Shown here one piece after another: positions 1 through 5,324 of a stretch of DNA of 5,620 bases. The notes beneath the pieces are model-generated. The model saw nothing but the letters and a program-made list of their open reading frames with translations. It ran no database searches and was not told the DNA's origin. A program made the translations under genes and the position numbers. Every line of letters begins with the position of its first letter. Position 1 is the stretch's first letter. The stretch is from Sphingomonadaceae bacterium (GTDB lineage: Bacteria > Pseudomonadota > Alphaproteobacteria > Sphingomonadales > Sphingomonadaceae): contig JAEMTM010000117.1 in the NCBI GenBank assembly GCA_016462305.1, positions 1-5,620 of the forward strand, read 5' to 3'.

Positions 1-2
1 AA

Positions 3-8
3 AAGGAG
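3..8 (+). promoter_or_regulatory. Shine-Dalgarno site of the EVE gene
   Basis: AAGGAG lies 6 nt before a GTG codon at 15-17. It is a near-perfect ribosome binding site, and it decides the GTG start because no ATG gives the conserved family N-terminus (WLMKSEP). Confidence 0.85.
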
Positions 9-14
9 TGACAG

Positions 15-428
15 GTGGCAAAACAATTTTGGTTGATGAAGTCGGAACCGGACGTTTACAGCTATGACGATCTGGTGGCGGAGGGCGAAGGCACATGGGA
101 CGGCGTGCGCAATTACAGCGCCGCGCATAACTTACGTACGATGCAGGTCGGCGATGAAGCCTTTTTCTACCACAGCAATATCGGGCTTGAGATTGTTGCC
201 ATCATCACGATCAGCCACGCGCATTTCATTGACCCGACCGATGAAAAGGGGCGCTTTGTTGCGGTGAAGGTCAAACCGTTGCGTAAATTAAAACAGTCCG
301 TGACGTTGAAAGCGATTAAAGCGAACCCCAGCCTGGCCGAGATGGAAATGCTGCGGCAGTCACGGCTATCGGTTGCCCCCGTCCGTGCGACCGAATGGGA
401 AGAGATATTGAAGATGGCCGACGCATGA
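15..428 (+). CDS. EVE domain protein (THYN1-like)
   Basis: This is a single-domain EVE protein of 137 residues, the usual length for bacterial stand-alone members. The EVE fold belongs to the PUA-like superfamily. Its human relative THYN1 is reported to bind modified cytosines, and bacterial members are thought to read modified bases or RNA; the ligand here is unknown. Family landmarks are all present in order: WLMKSEP at residues 6-12, WDGVRN at 28-33, FYHSN at 51-55, a DPT segment near 73-75 and RQSRLSV at 114-120. There is no signal peptide or membrane segment, so it is cytoplasmic. The start is GTG with a strong ribosome binding site 6 nt upstream. Its TGA stop overlaps the ATG of the next gene (ATGA), so the two are probably translated in a coupled way. 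The family call is firm; the biological role is open. Confidence 0.93.
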   Translation: MAKQFWLMKSEPDVYSYDDLVAEGEGTWDGVRNYSAAHNLRTMQVGDEAFFYHSNIGLEIVAIITISHAHFIDPTDEKGRFVAVKVKPLRKLKQSVTLKAIKANPSLAEMEMLRQSRLSVAPVRATEWEEILKMADA

Positions 429-1285
429 GCGGCCTTCGAATCGCGATCCTATGTCCTACGCCAGAATATGAAGAAGATTGGTCGCATATAAGGGCCGATT
501 ATGCGCGTTTGTTAGGCGACAATGCCAGTTTCATTGATTGGACCAAGGCGGACGACTTGAGCGGCTTTGACCTTGTCACACCCTTGCTCGCTTGGGGTTA
601 TCCGCGCGACTGCCCGCGTTGGTTTGCTTTGCTTGACCAATTGGAGGCCGAAAATGTGCGGGTCAGCAATCCGGTCAGCATATTGAGATGGAACAGCGAC
701 AAGGCCTATCTGGCCGAATTGGACGCCGCTGGTATTGCTTCCGTGCCTACAATATTGAGCGCCCTACTCGACAGGGTCGCACTTGAAGAAGCGCGGGAAA
801 CCTTCAATGTCGAAACTCTAATCGTCAAGCCACCCATATCGGGCGGAGCAGACGGTACTTTCCGATTGGAACGCGGCGATATTGTGCCTGCGTCGGTTGC
901 TGGCCAGCGCATGATGATCCAACCTTATCTTCCCAATATTGCCGAAGAGGGCGAATATTCGCTCTTCTATTTCGCAGGGGTCTTCAGCCATTCCATCCTC
1001 AAGCGCCCCGCCAAAGGCGACTTTCGCGTTCAGGAACAATATGGCGGTCGGGAAGAGGCCGTCACTGCGCCTGAAGACGCGCTGACACTTGCCCAGCGCG
1101 CTTTTGCGGCCACGTCCGAGATTACCAAGACCGGAACGCTGGCTTATGCGCGGGTCGATATATTGCGCGATGGGGACGGGGTTTTCCGCCTGATGGAACT
1201 GGAACTTATAGAGCCGTCTTTGTTCCTGCGCTTTGCGCCCGATGCAGGCGCGGCCTTTGCCAAAGCGTTAGCTATAGGCGTTTAA
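425..1285 (+). CDS. ATP-grasp domain protein (RimK/glutathione-synthetase-like ligase)
   Basis: A 286-residue cytoplasmic ATP-grasp protein, a class that joins a carboxylate to an amine or thiol through an acyl-phosphate. A beta-strand opens the protein (LRIAILCPTPEYEEDW, residues 4-19). The linker before the ATP domain holds NSDKAYL (90-96). The nucleotide-binding lysine and glycine-rich loop are VKPPISGGADGT (134-145, Lys135). QPYLPNIAEEGEYSLFYF (166-183) fits the strand that contacts adenine and starts the second lobe, and ARVD (242-245) with MELELIEPSLF (257-267) supplies acidic metal ligands. The whole resembles COG0189-type proteins, including the DcsG group, but the substrate cannot be read from the sequence. 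I chose ATG 425 over an in-frame start at 395: it overlaps the EVE stop as ATGA and begins directly with the conserved strand. Only a weak purine stretch precedes it, so translation probably depends on coupling. It ends in TAA with no terminator before csbD. Confidence 0.85.
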   Translation: MSGLRIAILCPTPEYEEDWSHIRADYARLLGDNASFIDWTKADDLSGFDLVTPLLAWGYPRDCPRWFALLDQLEAENVRVSNPVSILRWNSDKAYLAELDAAGIASVPTILSALLDRVALEEARETFNVETLIVKPPISGGADGTFRLERGDIVPASVAGQRMMIQPYLPNIAEEGEYSLFYFAGVFSHSILKRPAKGDFRVQEQYGGREEAVTAPEDALTLAQRAFAATSEITKTGTLAYARVDILRDGDGVFRLMELELIEPSLFLRFAPDAGAAFAKALAIGV

Positions 1286-1299
1286 CCGCTGCATCAGCC

Positions 1300-1324
1300 G
1301 GAACCAACGGCCACCCGCGTGGTT
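1300..1324 (+). promoter_or_regulatory. candidate EcfG (general stress sigma factor) promoter for csbD
   Basis: GGAAC at 1300-1304 is followed after 16 nt by GGTT at 1321-1324, that is GGAAC-N17-GTT. This agrees with the alphaproteobacterial EcfG consensus (GGAAC, 16-17 nt, then CGTT), apart from G for C at the first -10 position. Transcription would start near 1330, leaving a leader of about 55 nt before the csbD ATG. The placement in the only sizeable plus-strand gap, ahead of a stress-type gene, supports the reading. It is a motif match only. Confidence 0.6.
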
Positions 1325-1384
1325 CACTTGCCGTACCAGCCCGCAGTTCACGCGAGGCCGGATGACACAGAAAGGACGTGCTGT

Positions 1385-1567
1385 ATGGGCGAACTAAATG
1401 ACAAGGCCAAAGGCCTGGGCAATGAAATCGTAGGCAACATCAAGCAAGCTGCGGGCAAGGTATCGGGCAATGAACGTCTGCAAGCCGAAGGCATTTTGCA
1501 AGAACGTCGTGGCGAAGGCCAGAAACTTAAAGGCAAAATGAAGGGCATGATCGGCGACAAGGTCTAG
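1385..1567 (+). CDS. CsbD-like stress response protein
   Basis: A 60-residue, very hydrophilic protein rich in Lys, Gly, Glu and Gln, with the CsbD pattern: repeated KAKG/GNIKQAAGK/GKMKG segments and no cysteine. It reads as about two copies of a K-G-x-x-x-E-x-x-G-x-x-K motif (residues 7-25 and 43-60), expected to form amphipathic helices. CsbD proteins are small cytoplasmic proteins induced by general stress (SigB in Bacillus, EcfG-type control in alphaproteobacteria); their molecular role is unclear. ATG 1385 is chosen because AAAGGA at 1371-1376 lies 8 nt upstream and the homologous region starts there. An in-frame GTG at 1319 would add 22 residues with no family likeness and would fall inside the promoter. 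It probably forms its own transcription unit, ended by the hairpin at 1599-1626. Confidence 0.9.
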   Translation: MGELNDKAKGLGNEIVGNIKQAAGKVSGNERLQAEGILQERRGEGQKLKGKMKGMIGDKV

Positions 1568-1598
1568 GTCCTGACCCCAGGTCCCGTTCATTCCCAAG

Positions 1599-1626
1599 AA
1601 AAGGCCGCCCAAAAGGCGGCCTTTTT
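1599..1626. terminator. intrinsic terminator between convergent genes, probably bidirectional
   Basis: GGCCGCC (1603-1609) pairs perfectly with GGCGGCC (1615-1621) around a 5-nt loop CAAAA. Four A:T pairs extend the stem (1599-1602 with 1622-1625), and TTTTT at 1622-1626 forms the T-tract on the plus strand. It starts 31 nt past the csbD stop. On the minus strand the same hairpin ends in TTTT and sits 15 nt past the stop of the GST gene, so it can serve both strands, more strongly for csbD. Confidence 0.9.
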
Positions 1627-1641
1627 CATGTCCGGCCTGCT

Positions 1642-2328
1642 TCAGACTTGGCGATAATCGGCGGTTATCAGGCCACATTGGAGCAGCTCCGCCTCATGGT
1701 CGGCATCGCGCCAGCTTTCCGTCAAAGCGTCTTTTTCCCACGCCAGCATCGGTGCAAGCCCAAGCATGTGGTGCACCCATTCTTTGCCCGCATGACCCAC
1801 ATCCAATCCATAAGTGCGCACCCGAAACGCCACAGGCGCGAAAAAGGCATCCACCGCAGTAAAGTGGCGCCCAGCCAAAAATGGTCCGCCGAAACTGTCA
1901 AGCCCTTGCGCCCATAATTCGGTCAGACGCGCCACGTCGCGCTTCAGCGCGGCAGACATCGGCTTGGGCTGAACGCGCACCCCGACATTCATCGTGCAGT
2001 CGTTTCGCAAGGCGGAAAAACTGCCATGCATTTCGGTAACCGCGCATTGCGCCCACGCCCGTGCAGCCGGACCCGACGGCCAGACGCCTTCGTGCCGGTC
2101 GGCCAGATATATCGTGATGCCAAGCGAATCCCACACCGTCCATGCGTCGTCCAGAAGCACGGGCACTTGGCCAGTCGGTGAAAATGCCCGGAATGCATCA
2201 TAATTGCTTGCCGCAGCAAAGGGCTCCAAGCGGTCCTCAAACGGGATGCCCAGCATTGTCATCAGCACCCAAGGCCGCAAGCTCCAGCTCGAATAATTGC
2301 GATTCGCGGTAATCAGCGTGTAGCCCAT
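1642..2328 (-). CDS. glutathione S-transferase family protein
   Basis: A 228-residue cytosolic GST-fold protein, typical in length. The N-terminal thioredoxin-like domain (about 1-80) starts with ITANRNYSSWSLRPW (residues 6-20), where Tyr12/Ser13/Ser14 lie in the position of the glutathione-activating residue. GQVPVL (53-58) contains the conserved cis-proline Pro56, and DS (67-68) stands where the motif that binds the gamma-glutamyl group of glutathione is usually ES. The helical C-terminal domain includes LAGRHFTAVDAFFAPV (151-166), with the TxxD N-capping box (Thr157, Asp160) that marks the GST fold. Likely activity is glutathione conjugation, thiol exchange or isomerisation; the substrate cannot be told. 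ATG is preceded by AAAGGAAG (2335-2342), with 8 nt after its AGGA core. It is the last gene of the minus-strand row, 39 bp after the serine hydrolase, and ends just before the shared terminator. Confidence 0.9.
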   Translation of the reverse strand: MGYTLITANRNYSSWSLRPWVLMTMLGIPFEDRLEPFAAASNYDAFRAFSPTGQVPVLLDDAWTVWDSLGITIYLADRHEGVWPSGPAARAWAQCAVTEMHGSFSALRNDCTMNVGVRVQPKPMSAALKRDVARLTELWAQGLDSFGGPFLAGRHFTAVDAFFAPVAFRVRTYGLDVGHAGKEWVHHMLGLAPMLAWEKDALTESWRDADHEAELLQCGLITADYRQV

Positions 2329-2340
2329 GTCAGTCTTCCT

Positions 2341-2353
2341 TTCGGATTCCGAA
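2341..2353. repeat. small palindrome beside the GST ribosome binding site
   Basis: TTCGGA-T-TCCGAA is a perfect inverted repeat with 6-bp arms in the 39-bp gap between the serine hydrolase and the GST gene. It touches the Shine-Dalgarno site. It could be a weak hairpin or operator, or chance; nothing else supports a role. Confidence 0.3.
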
Positions 2354-2367
2354 GCAAACCCAAGCGC

Positions 2368-3600
2368 TTACCGGTTCTGTGAGTCCAGTTCCAACCAGCG
2401 CGAGTCTGTCCGTTGATGGTAACTGTCAAACACGGCAAATGGAATGCGAAAGGGCGTGCCCCAGTTGCTGTTCCACATGGCGACAACACCAACACGCGTG
2501 GCTGGATCAAAAATCATGGTTGCACGATAGCCGTCAACCGCGCCGGAGTGCCCCAATAATAAATGGCCGTCATATTTGAAGCTGCGCCAGCCAAGGCCAT
2601 AACGCGCCTCCGAATTCGCCTGCCGCAATGCGCCGCCATAAATCGACGCCGTATGCACCCGCGGCGATTGCGCAATCCGCAGCGTCGATTGGGGCAACAC
2701 ATCGGGGCGATCGCCCATTGTCGCCTGCATCCAACGGGCAAAATCGACGATATTGCTTTCAACACCCGCAGCCGCCGGGACCCGCCAATAGGTTTCTTTC
2801 ACGGTACGGACCATGCGGCCATTATGCGGGCGCGCCCAATCTTTCGCATTGGTGAGGCCAGCCATGCCGAAATTGGCGCTGTTCATACCCAAGGGCAGAA
2901 AGAAGCGCTCGCTCACCGCAGCGGGGTAAGACCGCTTAGCTGCCTGCTCCAATATCTCGGTCACAGCGTCAAAGGCGACATTCTGATAGGTGTGACACGA
3001 ACCCGGCTGACACTGTAACGGTGCGCTGGCCAGACTGGCACGCAGCGCACGCGGATCCTGCCCATCCTCCAACCGTTCGTCAAAAGCGTTTTTGGTGAGG
3101 CCGGTTTGCTGGGAAAGCAATTGCGCGACGCTCAAACGCGATTCGGCCCCGTCGGGTAAGCGCAACGTCGTATGGTAACGCGATACTGGCCGGTCCAAGT
3201 CAAGGAGGCCTTCGTTCGAAAGCGTCGCGGCCATGGTACCCGCGACGGTCTTGGACACCGAAGCCCATCGGAAAACCGTTGCAAGTGTCACCGGCACGTT
3301 CGTATCCCGGTCAATCACGCCATAACTGCGGACAAAACGCAGTTCGCCATCTTCGACTATAGCAATGGCAAGCCCCGCCATTTCCGATCTTTGCGCTAGG
3401 GCCGCAAATTGTTGATCCAGTTGGGCATAATGGATTCGTCCCCGCCATTCGCCCGGCTGGTCCGGCAAATTCGTCCGGGGTTTGATGAATTTATGCAATA
3501 CTGACGCGACCTGATTATCATCAGGTGCGGATCGCATGGCATATAAGCCAGCCAGTCCCAACACTAAAACCGCTATCAAGGCTGATACAGTCCGCCGCAT
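2368..3600 (-). CDS. serine hydrolase, beta-lactamase family (class C-like/esterase-like)
   Basis: A 410-residue member of the serine beta-lactamase/DD-peptidase superfamily (Pfam Beta-lactamase, COG1680). The catalytic elements are complete: SxxK as SVSK (residues 114-117, nucleophile Ser114, Lys117), YxN as YQN (205-207) and, in place of KTG, HSG (351-353) within LGHSGAVDGY. The HxG form is common in class C-like esterases and peptidases, so antibiotic hydrolysis cannot be assumed. Residues 5-21 are a hydrophobic helix after MRRT, with no lipobox and no clear signal-peptidase site; I expect an uncleaved inner-membrane anchor with the enzyme in the periplasm. Cys197 and Cys202, just before YQN, could form a disulphide, which fits that location. 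ATG lies 8 bp after the scoB stop and has no good ribosome binding site, so translation probably continues from scoB. Substrate unknown. Confidence 0.9.
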   Translation of the reverse strand: MRRTVSALIAVLVLGLAGLYAMRSAPDDNQVASVLHKFIKPRTNLPDQPGEWRGRIHYAQLDQQFAALAQRSEMAGLAIAIVEDGELRFVRSYGVIDRDTNVPVTLATVFRWASVSKTVAGTMAATLSNEGLLDLDRPVSRYHTTLRLPDGAESRLSVAQLLSQQTGLTKNAFDERLEDGQDPRALRASLASAPLQCQPGSCHTYQNVAFDAVTEILEQAAKRSYPAAVSERFFLPLGMNSANFGMAGLTNAKDWARPHNGRMVRTVKETYWRVPAAAGVESNIVDFARWMQATMGDRPDVLPQSTLRIAQSPRVHTASIYGGALRQANSEARYGLGWRSFKYDGHLLLGHSGAVDGYRATMIFDPATRVGVVAMWNSNWGTPFRIPFAVFDSYHQRTDSRWLELDSQNR

Positions 3601-3608
3601 GTTACTGG

Positions 3609-4250
3609 TCAGATCGCAACCTCAAAATACGCCGTTGTCTTTGCCCGCACATCGTCAACGCTGACGCCGGGCGCGACCTCAATCAGCTTGAACGCCGATG
3701 CTTTGTCAGCCCGCTGAAACACGGCGAGGTCGGTTATGATCATGTCGACGACGTTTTTGCCCGTCAGCGGTAACGTGCAAGCCGGAATGAATTTGGGCGA
3801 TCCGTCCTTGGCGTTATGCTCCATCACCACGATGATCTTCTTGACGCCAGCAACTAGGTCCATCGCCCCGCCCATGCCCTTGATCATCTTGCCGGGGATC
3901 ATCCAATTGGCGATGTCACCATTTTCCGCCACTTCCATCGCGCCCAAGACGGTCAGATCAATATGCCCGCCACGGATCATGGCAAAGCTGGCCGCGCTGT
4001 CGAAATAAGCGGTCTGCGGAAGCTCGCTAATCGTCTGCTTACCCGCGTTGATCAGGTCGGCGTCTTCTTCGCCCGCAAAGGGGAACGGCCCGATACCCAA
4101 CATGCCATTTTCCGATTGTAGCGTCACTTCGACGCCCGGAGGGATATGGTTGGCGACCAAAGTCGGAATGCCGATGCCAAGGTTCACATAATATCCGTCG
4201 CGCAGTTCCTGTGCCGCGCGGGCGGCCATATCATCACGGGTCCAGCTCAA
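3609..4250 (-). CDS. scoB: 3-oxoacid (succinyl-CoA:acetoacetate) CoA-transferase subunit B
   Basis: The 213-residue beta subunit of a family I CoA-transferase, full length. With subunit A it would transfer CoA from succinyl-CoA to acetoacetate through an enzyme-bound glutamyl-CoA thioester. The catalytic glutamate is Glu47 in SENG (residues 46-49). GIGIPT (25-30), PFPFAGEEDADLINAG (55-70) and the glycine-rich MIRGGHIDLTVLGAMEV (91-107) are also family hallmarks, followed by GKMIKGMGGAMDLVAG (120-135). The start is TTG (4248-4250), overlapping the previous TGA as TTGA. TGGA lies 8 nt upstream, and the resulting SWTRDDMAARAA N-terminus fits related proteins; ATG 4229 would cut seven conserved-looking residues. 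A related enzyme, 3-oxoadipate CoA-transferase (PcaJ), cannot be wholly excluded, but no aromatic-degradation genes are nearby and the sequence style is that of SCOT. Confidence 0.93.
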   Translation of the reverse strand: MSWTRDDMAARAAQELRDGYYVNLGIGIPTLVANHIPPGVEVTLQSENGMLGIGPFPFAGEEDADLINAGKQTISELPQTAYFDSAASFAMIRGGHIDLTVLGAMEVAENGDIANWMIPGKMIKGMGGAMDLVAGVKKIIVVMEHNAKDGSPKFIPACTLPLTGKNVVDMIITDLAVFQRADKASAFKLIEVAPGVSVDDVRAKTTAYFEVAI

Positions 4251-4573
4251 TGTATCAATCCATCTTCATCGGTGGTTGGGTGCGCGGTTGGCAAATCGGT
4301 CGGGTTGGCACGCTCGGCATCCACCCCTTCCCAAATGCGCGATAGTGCCTCGGCCTCGGATATACCCGTCGCACGCGCCCATGTCTTGGCACCGTGGCGA
4401 ATACAGTCGACCAAGGCGATGCCATAGCCCATCGGATCGCCGCCAACGGGCACGGGGTTAATAAAGCAGGTAACTGGCCCGCCTTCCTTCGCCCAAACGC
4501 GCAAGAACTCGCGGCTGTCACCCAACAAGTCGGCATAAGGGACAAGGTCGATAGGAACGGGTTTGTCGCTCAT
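4247..4573 (-). CDS. small DUF5076-like protein between the CoA-transferase subunits
   Basis: A 108-residue soluble protein of unknown function. The core EFLRVWAKEGGPVTCFINPV (residues 22-41), then DPMGYGIALVDCIRHGAK (46-63) and a helix SEAEALSRIWEGVDAER (73-89), matches my recollection of the DUF5076 family in sphingomonads and other alphaproteobacteria. The assignment rests on memory and needs a profile search. There is no signal peptide, membrane segment or catalytic motif. The C-terminus is polar and probably disordered. It is bound to both neighbours: ATG 4573 overlaps the scoA stop (TGATG), and its own TGA overlaps the scoB TTG (TTGA). ATG 4573 is preferred over GTG 4576, because GAGG at 4581-4584 is 7 nt from the ATG but only 4 nt from the GTG. 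Its position suggests, without proving, work with or on the CoA-transferase. Confidence 0.8.
   Translation of the reverse strand: MSDKPVPIDLVPYADLLGDSREFLRVWAKEGGPVTCFINPVPVGGDPMGYGIALVDCIRHGAKTWARATGISEAEALSRIWEGVDAERANPTDLPTAHPTTDEDGLIH
4258..4262 (-). promoter_or_regulatory. weak ribosome binding site of scoB
   Basis: TGGAT, with its GGA core at 4259-4261 placed 8 nt before the TTG start of scoB, inside the end of the upstream small gene. It is a partial Shine-Dalgarno match and supports TTG 4250 as start, helped by coupling to the overlapping stop. Confidence 0.5.
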
Positions 4574-5283
4574 CACGCATCCTCTTTTTCGCGTACGGTG
4601 CGGAACTCAATCTTTTTGTCATAAGGCGCGCCGATAATCATGCGCTGCACATAGACGCCGGGCAAATGGATGCAGTCGGGGTCGAGGCTGCCGACTGGCA
4701 CCAATTCTTCGACCTCAACCACACAAATCTTGCCGCACGTCGCGGCGGGCAGGTTGAAATTGCGGGCCGTCTTGCGGAAAACCAGGTTACCGCTTTCATC
4801 CGCCTTCCACGCTTTGATGATCGAAAGGTCGGCGAATATGCCACGTTCGAGGATATACTCCTCGCCGCCAAATTCTTTCACTTCCTTGCCTTCGGCGACC
4901 AAAGTGCCAACGCCGGTTTTGGTGTAAAAGCCGGGAATGCCCGCACCGCCAGCGCGCATGCGTTCGGCCAAAGTGCCTTGCGGGCAGAATTCAACTTCCA
5001 ACTCACCCGCCAGATATTGCCGCTCAAATTCTTTATTCTCGCCAACATAAGACGCAATCATTTTGTTGACTTGCTTGGTTCGCAGCAGCTTGCCGATGCC
5101 TTCATTATCAATGCCGGCATTGTTCGACACAAAGGTCAAGCCAGTGACCCCGCTGTCGCGCACAGCATCCAACAAGCGTTCGGGAAGCCCGCAAAGGCCA
5201 AAGCCGCCGCTTGCAATTAACATGTCGTTTTTCAATACGCCTTGAAGCGCCGATTTTGCGTCGGGGAAAAGTTTTTTCGCCAT
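4573..5283 (-). CDS. scoA: 3-oxoacid (succinyl-CoA:acetoacetate) CoA-transferase subunit A
   Basis: The 236-residue alpha subunit of a family I CoA-transferase, full length. Signature 1 is SGGFGLCGLPERL (residues 25-37). SNNAGIDNEGIGKLL (53-67) and the CoA-binding glycine-rich GGAGIPGFYTKTGVGT (112-127) follow, then KTARNFNLPAATCGK (171-185) and VEELVPVGSLDPDCIHLPGVYV (201-222), here given for position only. These match succinyl-CoA:3-ketoacid CoA-transferase A chains closely. The product pairs with ScoB to form acetoacetyl-CoA in ketone-body or polyhydroxybutyrate use. ATG 5283 is chosen: GGAG at 5290-5293 is 6 nt upstream and MAKKLFPDAKSAL is a family-like N-terminus. A TTG at 5295 in the same frame would overlap that ribosome binding site. 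It follows the HAD gene after 41 bp with no terminator, and its stop overlaps the next start. Confidence 0.95.
   Translation of the reverse strand: MAKKLFPDAKSALQGVLKNDMLIASGGFGLCGLPERLLDAVRDSGVTGLTFVSNNAGIDNEGIGKLLRTKQVNKMIASYVGENKEFERQYLAGELEVEFCPQGTLAERMRAGGAGIPGFYTKTGVGTLVAEGKEVKEFGGEEYILERGIFADLSIIKAWKADESGNLVFRKTARNFNLPAATCGKICVVEVEELVPVGSLDPDCIHLPGVYVQRMIIGAPYDKKIEFRTVREKEDA
4581..4584 (-). promoter_or_regulatory. ribosome binding site of the DUF5076-like gene
   Basis: GAGG (within AGAGGA on the minus strand) lies 7 nt before ATG 4573, inside the last codons of scoA. It selects this ATG over the GTG three bases upstream. Confidence 0.7.
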
Positions 5284-5289
5284 GAAATG

Positions 5290-5293
5290 CTCC
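5290..5293 (-). promoter_or_regulatory. ribosome binding site of scoA
   Basis: GGAG (in TTGGAGC on the minus strand) lies 6 nt before ATG 5283. It settles the start, since the alternative in-frame TTG at 5293-5295 shares bases with this site. Confidence 0.8.
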
Positions 5294-5324
5294 AAATAAT
5301 GGGAGAGACGGAACGGACCTTTGC

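Noticed and set aside
395..424. Earlier start of the ATP-grasp protein at 395
   Set aside because: It would overlap the EVE gene by 34 bp and add ten charged residues before the first strand; ATG 425 gives the classic ATGA overlap.
1311..1322. Short CCAC/GTGG inverted repeat inside the candidate EcfG promoter
   Set aside because: The arms are only 4 bp with a 4-nt loop; too weak to call an operator or hairpin.
1319..1384. N-terminal extension of CsbD from GTG 1319
   Set aside because: The 22 extra residues have no CsbD character, would overlap the candidate promoter, and the ATG at 1385 has a good ribosome binding site.
2563..3018. A 151-codon open frame on the plus strand opposite the serine hydrolase
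   Set aside because: Antisense to a strongly supported gene; the composition is rich in Arg, His and Pro with no domain, as expected of a shadow frame.
2368..3600. Reading the serine hydrolase as an antibiotic-resistance beta-lactamase
   Set aside because: The third motif is HSG rather than KTG and the context is metabolic; this superfamily is mostly esterases and peptidases, so resistance cannot be claimed.
4666..5220. A 184-codon open frame on the plus strand opposite scoA
   Set aside because: It lies wholly antisense to a gene with clear family signatures and has no ribosome binding site or recognisable domain. Such frames are expected opposite GC-rich genes.
5284..5295. TTG start of scoA at 5295
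   Set aside because: It would consume the GGAG ribosome binding site that is well placed for ATG 5283.
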